A DNA stretch of 64,000 nt from Sphingorhabdus contaminans (GTDB lineage Bacteria > Pseudomonadota > Alphaproteobacteria > Sphingomonadales > Sphingomonadaceae), in contig NZ_VKKU01000002.1 in assembly GCF_007280415.1 (NCBI RefSeq), positions 1,219,501 to 1,283,500 of the forward strand, given 5' to 3'. Positions 46,420 to 54,564 of this stretch are shown one piece after another (positions within the stretch are counted from its first letter, which is position 1; each line of letters begins with the position of its first letter). A program made the position numbers and the translations under genes. The notes under the pieces were generated by a model that saw only the letters and a list, made by a program, of their open reading frames with translations, was not told where the DNA came from and did no database searches.

Positions 46420-47014
46420 GCGCTTGTTAATCGCCCTAGTCCTTCTCGTTCTGGCCGGGTGCGATACGGGAACTACGCCAAAGGGGCAAGTGCAAGCCGA
46501 TTCTGCGACCGATAATGCGAAAAAAGCCGGTAAGGCAGAAATCGGACTGGAGAGCGCCAACGGCATGCGCGCGACATTGAGCTATGCCGCCGCCGGCCAA
46601 AAGGCCCCGACGGCTGTTTTCACCGATGCCAAGGGGGGTGATGTAACCCTGGCGGATTTTGCCGGACGTCCGGTGCTTGTGAATTTCTGGGCGACTTGGT
46701 GTGCGCCCTGCAAGGCGGAAATGCCCACGCTTGATGCCTTGGCAGCCTTGGAAAAGGGACGTGTCGCTGTTATTGCGGTGTCGCAGGATCTCGAAGGGCG
46801 GGCGCCGGTAGATGCCTTTTTTGCAAAGGCCGCGATCAAGAATTTGGAAGCCTACACCGACAGCGACAATGCGCTGCTTGCTGCATTCAACAACCAGCTC
46901 GCGCTGCCGACCACCATATTATATGATTCCAAAGGCCGCGAAGTCTGGCGCGTGATCGGCGGTGTCGAATGGGATGATGCCGAAATGGCGAAACTGCTGC
47001 GCGAAGCAGTCTGA
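46418..47014 (+). CDS. TlpA/thioredoxin-like lipoprotein
   Basis: A 198-residue lipoprotein (lipobox LAGC, Cys15) with a TlpA-type thioredoxin fold. [29 protein letters not shown] carries the active-site pair Cys95-x-x-Cys98, and [16 protein letters not shown] the cis-Pro loop. It is a periplasmic thiol reductant, probably for cytochrome c maturation or general disulfide reduction. Its start codon lies in the CATG shared with divergent argH; in-frame upstream alternatives (46400) would lie inside argH coding sequence. Confidence 0.92.
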   Translation: MRLLIALVLLVLAGCDTGTTPKGQVQADSATDNAKKAGKAEIGLESANGMRATLSYAAAGQKAPTAVFTDAKGGDVTLADFAGRPVLVNFWATWCAPCKAEMPTLDALAALEKGRVAVIAVSQDLEGRAPVDAFFAKAAIKNLEAYTDSDNALLAAFNNQLALPTTILYDSKGREVWRVIGGVEWDDAEMAKLLREAV

Positions 47015-47278
47015 TTACATCAGGACGCGGCGGACCCGGATTTTGTCTTTTTTCCGAATCGGCACGGATTCCGTCAAAGAACGGACGACGGAATGGCGAT
47101 GTTTGGGATCGGTGCAGTTGGCTGCATCATGTTGCTCATTTTGCTCATTTTCACGTGCATAGGCAGAATCAGGCACAAACAGTACCGCGCACATGATCAA
47201 GGCTGCTCCCAATGTCGAAATATGACCCCTCATACGGGGAAATTGCACTTTGAAAGCTGTCTGCACGATGAACAACAC
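47015..47278 (-). CDS. Small secreted basic protein of unknown function
   Basis: An 87-residue precursor starting at GTG 47278, chosen because AAGGAG lies exactly 7 bases upstream. The N-terminal about 42 residues include a hydrophobic stretch (STLGAALIMCAVLFVPDSAYA) with a plausible signal-peptidase site. The mature part is short and charged (ENEQNEQHDAANCTDPKHRHS, then IRKKDKIRVRRV) with one Cys and several His. An internal ATG at 47233 would give a shorter signal peptide but has no ribosome site. It lies 38 bases downstream of tRNA-Val on the same strand. No family recognised. Confidence 0.65.
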   Translation of the reverse strand: MLFIVQTAFKVQFPRMRGHISTLGAALIMCAVLFVPDSAYARENEQNEQHDAANCTDPKHRHSVVRSLTESVPIRKKDKIRVRRVLM

Positions 47279-47315
47279 GAGCTTTCTCCTTATTTTTCAG
47301 CCAAATTCTGAAAAA

Positions 47316-47391
47316 TGGTGGGCGCTAACGGGCTCGAACCGCTGACCCTCTCGGTGTAAACGAGATGCTCTACCAACTGAGCTAAGCGCCC
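47316..47391 (-). tRNA. tRNA-Val (anticodon UAC)
   Basis: A 76-base tRNA on the minus strand including an encoded CCA. The acceptor stem GGGCGCT pairs with AGCGCCC, the D-loop region is TAGCTCAGTTGGTAGAGC, and the anticodon stem is TCTCG/CGAGA around TTTACAC (anticodon TAC, valine). The T-arm contains GGTTCGAGCCC. All arms pair as expected, so it should be functional. Confidence 0.97.
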
Positions 47392-47441
47392 CCGTGGGGA
47401 AGCGCGCCTTTGCCAAAGCGCTGCGCCTTTGGCAAGAGCAT

Positions 47442-48389
47442 TCAGATAATTTGTACGAGACGATCGGCGATAGAGGCAAAATAATCCTCGATTCTGGCGC
47501 TTGTTTCGTCGGAAAGCAGGATGAATACGCGCCGAGCATCATCCGGATCCTGCTGCCGGATCAGCATTCCGCTTTCGGTCATCGCAGATATCCAGCGAAG
47601 GGCAGTTGTGGGTGGAACAGCAGCGGCGATACAAAGGCTCGATACCGAGACCATTTGTTTCTCTATCTGTGCAGCCTTCAGATCAAGAAGTATGTCCCAT
47701 GCCGGATCTGCGAACAGGCCATTGTCGAAAAAGCGTTCCCGTTGCCGCCGAAGCCTTATGATTTCGCGCAATTTCTCCGAAGTCAGCGCAGAAGAATGGG
47801 ATGCCACTTTTGTCGGAAAGGGTTGAAATCCACCTATGGGTGCAGGTCGGAATGACACGGGCTTGTCGGCAAGAATTTGGGTTGTGTCACGCTCCGCGAT
47901 TCGCGCTAATGTCCGCGCAAATTCGGCCAGTTCATCGCTAATGCGGTGCAGCGAGCTGAATTCCACTAAACGGTCTTTGTCATGCAGTCGGTTCATTCCG
48001 CGCCGTCCCAATGCCCCTGCCAAAATCGGCACCGCTTCCACATCTTCGGCATCGACCAGAAAATGGCATCGCGCTTGGGGCAATAGGGCATAGACAGCCT
48101 CCAATTCCTCAAACGATGTCCACACCACAGCGACGCTAAGATTCCGATCGAGATATCGCACTAATTCGGACAAGAAATCCGGGAGCGTCTCCGTTTCCGA
48201 GCAAAGGTCTGCCAGAACATAGTCCGACTGACAGTCCGGGTTCCACGGTTCCGCTTTCAACCCCGCCACATGGGCCAGCATGGAAAGGGACTCCTGACGC
48301 TGTGTTGAAGTGGTATGGATCATGGCCGTTAAGTGCTGCGACAGGGGCGGGAAACCAGTGTCCAAATTTCGTCTCCCTATTCGTTTCAT
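47442..48389 (-). CDS. Winged-helix (MarR-like) DNA-binding regulator
   Basis: A regulator of about 315 residues. The C-terminal about 110 residues look like a MarR-type winged helix: a helix pair (SSALTSEKLREIIRLRRQRERFF), recognition region SVSSLCIAAAVPPTTALRWISAMTESGMLIRQ, wing DPDDARRVFILLSDETSARI. The N-terminal part (about 40-180; VLADLCSETETLPDFLSEL, LSVAVVWTSFEELEAVYALL, CHFLVDAEDVEAVPILAGAL) resembles a degenerate receiver-type alpha/beta domain without clear phosphoacceptor. The effector is unknown. The start is uncertain (48389 preferred; 48323 possible). It diverges from the M3 peptidase. Confidence 0.78.
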   Translation of the reverse strand: MKRIGRRNLDTGFPPLSQHLTAMIHTTSTQRQESLSMLAHVAGLKAEPWNPDCQSDYVLADLCSETETLPDFLSELVRYLDRNLSVAVVWTSFEELEAVYALLPQARCHFLVDAEDVEAVPILAGALGRRGMNRLHDKDRLVEFSSLHRISDELAEFARTLARIAERDTTQILADKPVSFRPAPIGGFQPFPTKVASHSSALTSEKLREIIRLRRQRERFFDNGLFADPAWDILLDLKAAQIEKQMVSVSSLCIAAAVPPTTALRWISAMTESGMLIRQQDPDDARRVFILLSDETSARIEDYFASIADRLVQII

Positions 48390-48579
48390 CGCATAGCTTA
48401 CGATAAAAAATCCATTAAATTCAATATTTAAATAGGAATGACAATTTGCTCCGATATGGAGGTGTCTGTCCGTATGCAACGGGCATTTGCATGACCGGAG
48501 TGCAAAGGCTACTCCTCCACATCTGCGCAGGATTTGGTGCGATACCGCCCTGCACTTTGTCTTTTAAGGAGTGACATGC

Positions 48580-50712
48580 GTGAAAATCGGAAAAATGCTG
48601 GCAAGCGCTGCGGTGCTTTCAATCTCAGGGATCGCCATGACTACGGTTGCTGAAGCGAAAGAAATGAAGGCTGCACGGGCGGCCGAACCTGCGTTGCTGC
48701 AGGAATGGACAGGCCCTTATGGCGGCGTCCCGCCTTGGGATAAGGTGAAGGTGTCGCAGTTTCCCGCCGCGTTTGAAGCGGCAATGGCCGATTATAAGGC
48801 TGAGTTCGAGGCGATTTTAGAAGCGCCGGGACCCATCACGTTCGACAATACAATTACCGCCAACGAACTGTCCGGCGAGAAAATGGGACGGCTGTTTTCC
48901 ATTTGGGGCGTACATTCGTCCAACCTGTCCAATCCGGAAGTGCGCAAGATCCAAGCGGAGTGGGAACCAAAGGTCAGCGCCTTTTTCTCGGAACTGACGC
49001 TTGATGCACGTTATTTCCAGCGCGTCAAATTTCTCTATGACCAGCGGGCATCGCTTAATCTGGACGCGAAGCAATTGCGTCTGCTGGAACGAACATATGA
49101 TAGCCTTGTGCGCAATGGCGCATTGCTGAACGCCGCGAAAAAGGCCCAGGTCATCGGCATCGAAACCGAGCTATCGAAGAAATTCTCCGCTTTTTCCGAA
49201 AAAGTTCTGGCGGATGAAGAGAGCTTTATCCTGATCGACAAGGAAGCCGATCTGGCCGGATTGCCTGATACCTTTGTCGCCGCCCTCAGTGCCGCTGCCA
49301 AGGCAAAGGGCAAATCCGGCTGGGCGGTTGTAAACACACGATCGGCGGTTCAGCCGTTCCTGGAAAATTCAACGCGTCGCGACCTGCGCGAGAAAGTGTG
49401 GCGTGCCTTTACCAAGCGCGGCGATAATGGCGGGGCGAACGATACCAACGCGACCATCGCGGAAATATTGAAGCTGCGTCAGGAACGTGCGGAAATTTTG
49501 GGTTTCCCGACCCACGCACATTACCGCATGGCAGATACCATGGCCAAGGATCCGGAACGGGCAATGGATCTTATGATGAAAGTGTGGCCGGCCGCGGTCG
49601 CGCGCGTCAAGGAAGAAGTCGCGGATATGCAGGCGATCGCCAATGCGGACGGCATCACCATTGAGCCATGGGATTACCGCTTCTACGCTGAAAAAGTGCG
49701 CAAGGCGAAATATGACCTCGATCAGGAAGCGATCAAACCCTATTTCCAGCTCGACAATATGGTAGCGGCCATGTTCGACGCCGCAGGCAAACTCTACGGC
49801 ATGAGCTTCACGGAAAACACCGGGACGGTTCCGGTATTCGAACCACAGGTGCGGACGTTTGAAGTCAAACGTAACGGCAAGGTAATTGGCCTGTTCTATC
49901 TCGACAATTTTGCCCGGGCCGGCAAGCGGTCGGGGGCATGGATGACCACCTACCGCAGCCAGCACAAGCTGGGCGGTAAAAATGATATTGTGCTGGCGTC
50001 CAACAACAATAATTTCGTGCCGGGTGCCGATGGCGTACCGACATTGATCAGTATCGACGATGCATCGACGCTGTTTCATGAATTCGGGCACGCCATTCAT
50101 TATCTCAATTCGGACATAACCTGGCCCGGTCTTGGCGGAACGCCGCGCGACTTTGTGGAATATCCAAGCCAGGTGAACGAGAATTGGCTTTTGACGCCCT
50201 ATATCCTCAATACCTACGCCAAACATTATAAGACCGGTGAGCCTATTCCGGCCGCACTGGTGGAAAAGATCAAGGCAAGCGATACATTCAACCAGGGCTT
50301 TGCCACGGTAGAATATCTGTCGAGCGCAATTCTCGATATGAAATTGCACAACCGGGCAACCCCTGTAACCGACCCGGCAGCCTTTGAACGCGACACATTG
50401 GCGGAAATAGGCATGCCAAAGGAAATGGTCATGCGGCATCGCCTGCCCCAGTTTAACCATCTGTTCGCGGACGATGGCTATTCGGCGGGCTATTACAGCT
50501 ACCTGTGGTCCGAGACGATGGATGCGGATACATGGGCTGCCTTTACCGAAAAGGGCGATGTCTGGGACAAGGAAACGGCAGAACGGTTCCGGTCGATGTT
50601 GCTGGCAACCGGCAATGAAACTGACCGGATCGAGGCCTACCGCGCATTTCGCGGTCGTGACCCGGATGTGAAATACATCATGAAGAAGCGTGGGTTCCCC
50701 ACGGGCGAATGA
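48580..50712 (+). CDS. M3 family metallopeptidase (peptidyl-dipeptidase Dcp-like), exported
   Basis: A 710-residue zinc peptidase releasing dipeptides or processing oligopeptides. The zinc motif HEFGH is at 500-504 in STLFHEFGHAIHYL. Family segments such as LFYLDNFARAGKRSGAWM and HRLPQFNHLFADDGYSAGYYSYLWSE also match Dcp. A signal peptide (MLASAAVLSISGIAMTTVAEAK) places it in the periplasm. GTG 48580 is chosen: AAGGAG is 8 bases upstream and would abut the GTG at 48571. Confidence 0.94.
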   Translation: MKIGKMLASAAVLSISGIAMTTVAEAKEMKAARAAEPALLQEWTGPYGGVPPWDKVKVSQFPAAFEAAMADYKAEFEAILEAPGPITFDNTITANELSGEKMGRLFSIWGVHSSNLSNPEVRKIQAEWEPKVSAFFSELTLDARYFQRVKFLYDQRASLNLDAKQLRLLERTYDSLVRNGALLNAAKKAQVIGIETELSKKFSAFSEKVLADEESFILIDKEADLAGLPDTFVAALSAAAKAKGKSGWAVVNTRSAVQPFLENSTRRDLREKVWRAFTKRGDNGGANDTNATIAEILKLRQERAEILGFPTHAHYRMADTMAKDPERAMDLMMKVWPAAVARVKEEVADMQAIANADGITIEPWDYRFYAEKVRKAKYDLDQEAIKPYFQLDNMVAAMFDAAGKLYGMSFTENTGTVPVFEPQVRTFEVKRNGKVIGLFYLDNFARAGKRSGAWMTTYRSQHKLGGKNDIVLASNNNNFVPGADGVPTLISIDDASTLFHEFGHAIHYLNSDITWPGLGGTPRDFVEYPSQVNENWLLTPYILNTYAKHYKTGEPIPAALVEKIKASDTFNQGFATVEYLSSAILDMKLHNRATPVTDPAAFERDTLAEIGMPKEMVMRHRLPQFNHLFADDGYSAGYYSYLWSETMDADTWAAFTEKGDVWDKETAERFRSMLLATGNETDRIEAYRAFRGRDPDVKYIMKKRGFPTGE

Positions 50713-51046
50713 CATTGGTGGGCGCCCCGGTGCAGACCGGGGCGCCATTCAATCTCTAACGGATTCAGAAAAAGAAAAGCTCTCCTCACTGTGGGAAGAG
50801 GAGAGCGTGTATGCCCGTCGATGGGGTCGCAATTCACCGCCAGGCATTGTTAAAATCGGAATGGCTCTCCGGAAGGAGCGTGCCCCCACACCCGATTCTT
50901 TTCTGTGTCAATAGGGAATAACAACGTCGTCATGTTAGTCAAGAATTAACAAGCCTTTCGTCTGTCCAAAACGGAGCGGAATCAACGATAATTCCGCAAC
51001 TGTGGGAAAGCTGCAACAGTCTGCCAAATCAGGTAAAATCGATGAT
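50713..51046. other. 334-base intergenic region with two perfect hairpins
   Basis: No gene is supported here. It holds a terminator-like hairpin at 50721-50746 and a second 9-bp perfect hairpin at 50779-50806 (GCTCTCCTC with GAGGAGAGC, ten-base loop). About 60 bases further on, GGCTCTCCGGAAGGAGC repeats the same pyrimidine and purine motifs. AT-rich sequence follows from about 50910. The region could hold a small RNA; nothing was recognised by family. Confidence 0.5.
50721..50746 (+). terminator. Hairpin after the M3 peptidase gene
   Basis: An 11-bp perfect stem, GGCGCCCCGGT (50721-50731) with ACCGGGGCGCC (50736-50746), and a GCAG loop, 8 bases after the stop codon. No T-run follows, so it may be a Rho-assisted end or a stabilising 3' structure. 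Confidence 0.65.
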
Positions 51047-52294
51047 TCAGGGAGCGGACTGCGCTGAAAAATCGAATGCTATCGCCACGGCGTCGGCAAT
51101 TTCGCCGGTTGCCGACCATTCGCCACTGCCGACGCCGAACTGGGTCCGGCGAAGTTTGGAGGTACCCGTCACCTTCGCTGTCGCGCCATCGATTTTCAGT
51201 TTGAAGTTGAGCGTTACGGGATGGGTTTCGCCATGCAGCTTCAATGTCCCGCGTGCGCGATAATTGTCACCCCGGACTAGCTGGATATCGGAAGATGAAA
51301 AGACGGCTTTCGGGTGTGCGGCAACATTCAGGAAGCTTTCGCCCAGTAGCATTTCGTCACGCTGGCTGTCGGCCGTGCTGGCCGATCCCAAATCGACGGT
51401 CACTTGCACGTTCGAATTGCCCAGATCATCCGGGCTGAACCGAATGCTGCTGCTCCATCTGCCAAAGGTGCCGTTGATCGGCGTCCCGTTCCAATCTGCT
51501 GTAAATGCCAGTCTTCCGCCCTTGGACACGCGCCAGTTTTTGACAGGTTCAGCAGCTTCCGGCTCTTTAACCTCTTCCGGTGTCTCTTCGGCTTCGGGCT
51601 GCGCGCGCGCCGTTGACGCTGCTTCCGGAGCCGGCGATGGCGCTATCGATTGGGCTGCCGGCTTCGCATCGGCAAGGCTGAGTGTCGTTCCCGATGCATA
51701 GGCGACGCCCAGTCCGGCAACCACCGTCACCGTCGCAATGGCAGCGGTCGATTTGCGCTCCAGCTTCAAGGGAAGCATACGCTGCAACAGATCCTCATCC
51801 TTGAAGAACTGATGCCGCAAGGCGCCTGCAACATGAAGCAGCAGCAGCACTATTGCGAGCCACGCCAGCTGCGCGTGGAGAGTTTCGGCTGACGCATGTG
51901 CCGAGGGGCCGATCGGCAAATGCGGAAGCGGCAGATAGCCGAACAGAATCGTTGGCACCTTCACCTTCGCGCTTGAAACCAGCAGCCAGCCTGTCAGGGG
52001 CCCGCCGATCAGGACAAGGTAGAAGCCCCCATGCACGATACTGGCGATCAGCCGGGACCAGGCTGTGTCCGCCATCGGCTGGGGGCGCGGGCGCGCAATC
52101 CGTATGGCAAGCCGCGCAAGGCTGAGTACCAATATGGCGATGCCCACCGATTTGTGCAGCTGGTAAAGCGCGAACATGTTCGGGCCACGTTCAAGCGTCT
52201 CAAATTGCCAGCCGAGGCCAATCTGGAACAACAGGGCGAGCGCAAGCCCCCAGTGCAGAACCATCGCTGTTTTGGAATAACGGGAAGTGGTCAT
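51047..52294 (-). CDS. Cytochrome b561 - YceI fusion protein
   Basis: A protein of about 415 residues. The N-terminal about 180 residues are a b561-type four-helix membrane cytochrome with candidate heme His14 (MVLHWGLALAL), His47 (LYQLHKSVG) and later His in LHAQLAWLAIVLLLLHVAG. After a fifth hydrophobic segment and a Pro/Glu-rich linker (PEAEETPEEVKEPEAAEP), a YceI-like lipocalin-fold domain (about 240-413) includes FTADWNGTPINGTFGRWSSSIRFSPDDL and FGVGSGEWSATGEI. YceI domains bind isoprenoid quinones or other lipids, so quinone-linked electron transfer is plausible. Start 52294; 52312 possible. Confidence 0.9.
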   Translation of the reverse strand: MTTSRYSKTAMVLHWGLALALLFQIGLGWQFETLERGPNMFALYQLHKSVGIAILVLSLARLAIRIARPRPQPMADTAWSRLIASIVHGGFYLVLIGGPLTGWLLVSSAKVKVPTILFGYLPLPHLPIGPSAHASAETLHAQLAWLAIVLLLLHVAGALRHQFFKDEDLLQRMLPLKLERKSTAAIATVTVVAGLGVAYASGTTLSLADAKPAAQSIAPSPAPEAASTARAQPEAEETPEEVKEPEAAEPVKNWRVSKGGRLAFTADWNGTPINGTFGRWSSSIRFSPDDLGNSNVQVTVDLGSASTADSQRDEMLLGESFLNVAAHPKAVFSSSDIQLVRGDNYRARGTLKLHGETHPVTLNFKLKIDGATAKVTGTSKLRRTQFGVGSGEWSATGEIADAVAIAFDFSAQSAP

Positions 52295-52473
52295 ATTCAG
52301 GGCATCCGGCATTATTCGGCTATCGGCCCGGAAAGGAGGGACGATATCGCACGGTCGCATACCGGCGCTAACAAATCCCATGTCGCGAGGCAAGCCTGCG
52401 CACGATGCTTGAACAAATGGCGATCCGGCTCTAGGTCTGGGGCAACGGGGATAGGGAAGGACGGTTTGGCCGC

Positions 52474-54462
52474 ATGCAAGGGGACGATGTCGGCAGCTCT
52501 GTTTTGCGCCCACCGGTGGTGACGCTCGATATTGCAATCACCGGCCATCGCAGCCGCCATCCCGTTTTTGCAAAAAACAAAGCGGCGATTGCGCAAAGTC
52601 TCTCCGCACTGATGGATTTGCTGGACAGAATGGCAATCGAGGAATCCGGCTGCGGCGGGGAGGGGGAACGTCCGCACATCCGCTTGCATTCGTTGTTGGC
52701 CTATGGCGCAGATTTGATGGCGGTCGATGCGGTGCAGAATAAAGGCTGGCCGGTTGTTGCGCCCTTACCCTTTGGACGGGACCTTAATCTTGCCATCAAT
52801 GCCCAGCCGGTGCTTGCGGACGATATCCAGATATTGCTGGATGGCGGCGTGGTAGCGGACCCGGAAATTGCTGAGCGCGCCGCCGAGATCAGGGGCATTG
52901 CCGCCAAAGCGCGGATTTTCGAACTGGCAGAGCAGGACCGGGAGGTCGAGGCGCTGTATCGAAAGCATTTGGCCGAACCTGAAAATCGAACGGCCGAGCA
53001 GGACTTCGTCGCCATCTGTTCCGACCGCGCAGCCATGGCCGCACGGGTGATGGTGGAACATTCCGATATTCTGATCGGCATCTGGGACGGCGTAACGCAC
53101 GGTAATGTCGGGGGCACACGGCATACGATCGAAAGCGCGCTGGAACAGGGGATTGCCGTCATCTGGCTCGACGCAGGCAACCCCAATCAGTGGCATGTGC
53201 TGCGGGCGACTGAAGAACTGGCCGGACTGGGCAACCGCAAGGCCCCCTCGGACTCCGAAGCTTCGGTCCGGGAAATCATTCGCGAGGCGCTTTGTCCCAT
53301 AGGCGACACATGGCAGAATGCGCGCGCAAACCGGGTATGGCGGGACAAAAGCAACCGCTTTTTCCATGCCTATCGGCGGATTGAAGCGCTGTTCGGGACC
53401 CCCGGCCTCGGGGCGTTGCGCAGTCTGCGCCAGCATTATGAACATCCCGATGCGATTGCCGGAGGCAGCGGTGCGCCCCTGCTGTCTGCGGTGGCCGGGT
53501 TGCCCGGTGGCGATGCTGCACTCGCCCAGCGGATCGGGAACGATATATTGAAGCCATATGCCTGGGCTGACAGCGTTTCCACATGGCTGTCCGATGCCTA
53601 TCGCGGTGGCATGGTGGCCAGTTTTCTGCTTTCCGCCTTCGCGATCATCGGCGGAATCGGCTATCTCCCCTTTGCTACAATCGAGGAAAAGTGGGGCTTT
53701 GCGGCATTCGAATTTCTGCTGCTCGCCGCGATTGTGGTCATTTTCCTGACAGGGAAAAGTCGCAAATGGCACGAACGCTGGTTTGAAACACGCCGTGTCG
53801 CGGAATATTTCCGCCATGCGCCGCTCTTGCTGCTTTTAGGCGCGGCACGTTCGACCGGGCGCTGGCCGAGAGGGCCGAAAGGCAATTGGCCCGAATGGCA
53901 TGTCCGGCATGCCTTGCGTGCAATTGGCTTGCCACAGATGCAGGTAACCTCCGCCTATCTCAGGTCCGTGCTCATGCTGATGCGCGACTTTCATGTTGTC
54001 CCCCAGAGGGCCTATCATCTGGGCAAGGCAAGCCGGCTGAAGCGTACGCAGCATAATTTGCACCGTTGTTCGGAATTGCTCTTCCTCTCCGCTGTGCTGT
54101 CCGTTGCCGCCTATCTCCTGATCGAAATGGGCGCGAGGATCGGTTGGCTGCCGCATCATATGCCCCATGATGTCGCAAAGATGTTCACCTTCCTGGGCGT
54201 TTTGTTTCCAACCCTGGGCGGCGCTTTGGCGGGCATCCATTATTTCGGCGACTTCGAAAGGTTCGCCGCCATTTCCGAAATAACGGCGCAAAAACTGGGT
54301 GATGTCGAAACACGTATTGAAATGCTTTTGGCGGCACATGACAGCGATATCAGCTATGCACGTGTGTCCAGCCTTGCGCACCGAATTGACGACATAGTGG
54401 TTGATGAGATCGAAAACTGGCAGTCGGTCTTCGGCGGGAAGCACATCACCGTTCCTGTCTAA
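52474..54462 (+). CDS. SLOG-like nucleotide-sensor domain fused to a four-TM membrane domain
   Basis: A 662-residue protein. The N-terminal 250 residues have a Rossmann-like pattern of the SLOG superfamily: VTLDIAITGHRS (about 16-28), RLHSLLAYGADLMAVDAV, VVAPLPFGRD, then VMVEHSDILIGIWDGVTHGNVGGTRHTIESALEQGIAVIWLDAG (192-235). A helical linker leads to four hydrophobic segments (about 379-399, 409-426, 533-550, 567-590). Between pairs two and three lies a cytosolic stretch with ERWFETRRVAEYFRH, like the SLATT/SMODS-associated membrane effectors. Family knowledge: SLOG domains sense nucleotide signals and the membrane partners are predicted pores. Function here is inference. Confidence 0.72.
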   Translation: MQGDDVGSSVLRPPVVTLDIAITGHRSRHPVFAKNKAAIAQSLSALMDLLDRMAIEESGCGGEGERPHIRLHSLLAYGADLMAVDAVQNKGWPVVAPLPFGRDLNLAINAQPVLADDIQILLDGGVVADPEIAERAAEIRGIAAKARIFELAEQDREVEALYRKHLAEPENRTAEQDFVAICSDRAAMAARVMVEHSDILIGIWDGVTHGNVGGTRHTIESALEQGIAVIWLDAGNPNQWHVLRATEELAGLGNRKAPSDSEASVREIIREALCPIGDTWQNARANRVWRDKSNRFFHAYRRIEALFGTPGLGALRSLRQHYEHPDAIAGGSGAPLLSAVAGLPGGDAALAQRIGNDILKPYAWADSVSTWLSDAYRGGMVASFLLSAFAIIGGIGYLPFATIEEKWGFAAFEFLLLAAIVVIFLTGKSRKWHERWFETRRVAEYFRHAPLLLLLGAARSTGRWPRGPKGNWPEWHVRHALRAIGLPQMQVTSAYLRSVLMLMRDFHVVPQRAYHLGKASRLKRTQHNLHRCSELLFLSAVLSVAAYLLIEMGARIGWLPHHMPHDVAKMFTFLGVLFPTLGGALAGIHYFGDFERFAAISEITAQKLGDVETRIEMLLAAHDSDISYARVSSLAHRIDDIVVDEIENWQSVFGGKHITVPV

Positions 54463-54564
54463 CCAGCACACGGGACCTCTCACTATAAGGTCGTTTCCGC
54501 TGTAAAGTCATGTTATCCTGCCGGCAGGGTCGCACCGAAACCACCTTTGGGGGAGGGGGAGTGG

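Noticed and set aside
47394-47855. 153-codon plus-strand frame opposite the winged-helix regulator
   Set aside because: It is antisense to the regulator's conserved C-terminal winged helix and starts at the tRNA edge without a ribosome site.
49369-50748. 459-codon open frame antisense to the M3 peptidase
   Set aside because: The sense strand encodes a full peptidase with HEFGH; the antisense product has no family features.
52765-53817. 350-codon open frame antisense to the SLOG-TM gene
   Set aside because: The sense frame is longer and has coherent domains and membrane segments.
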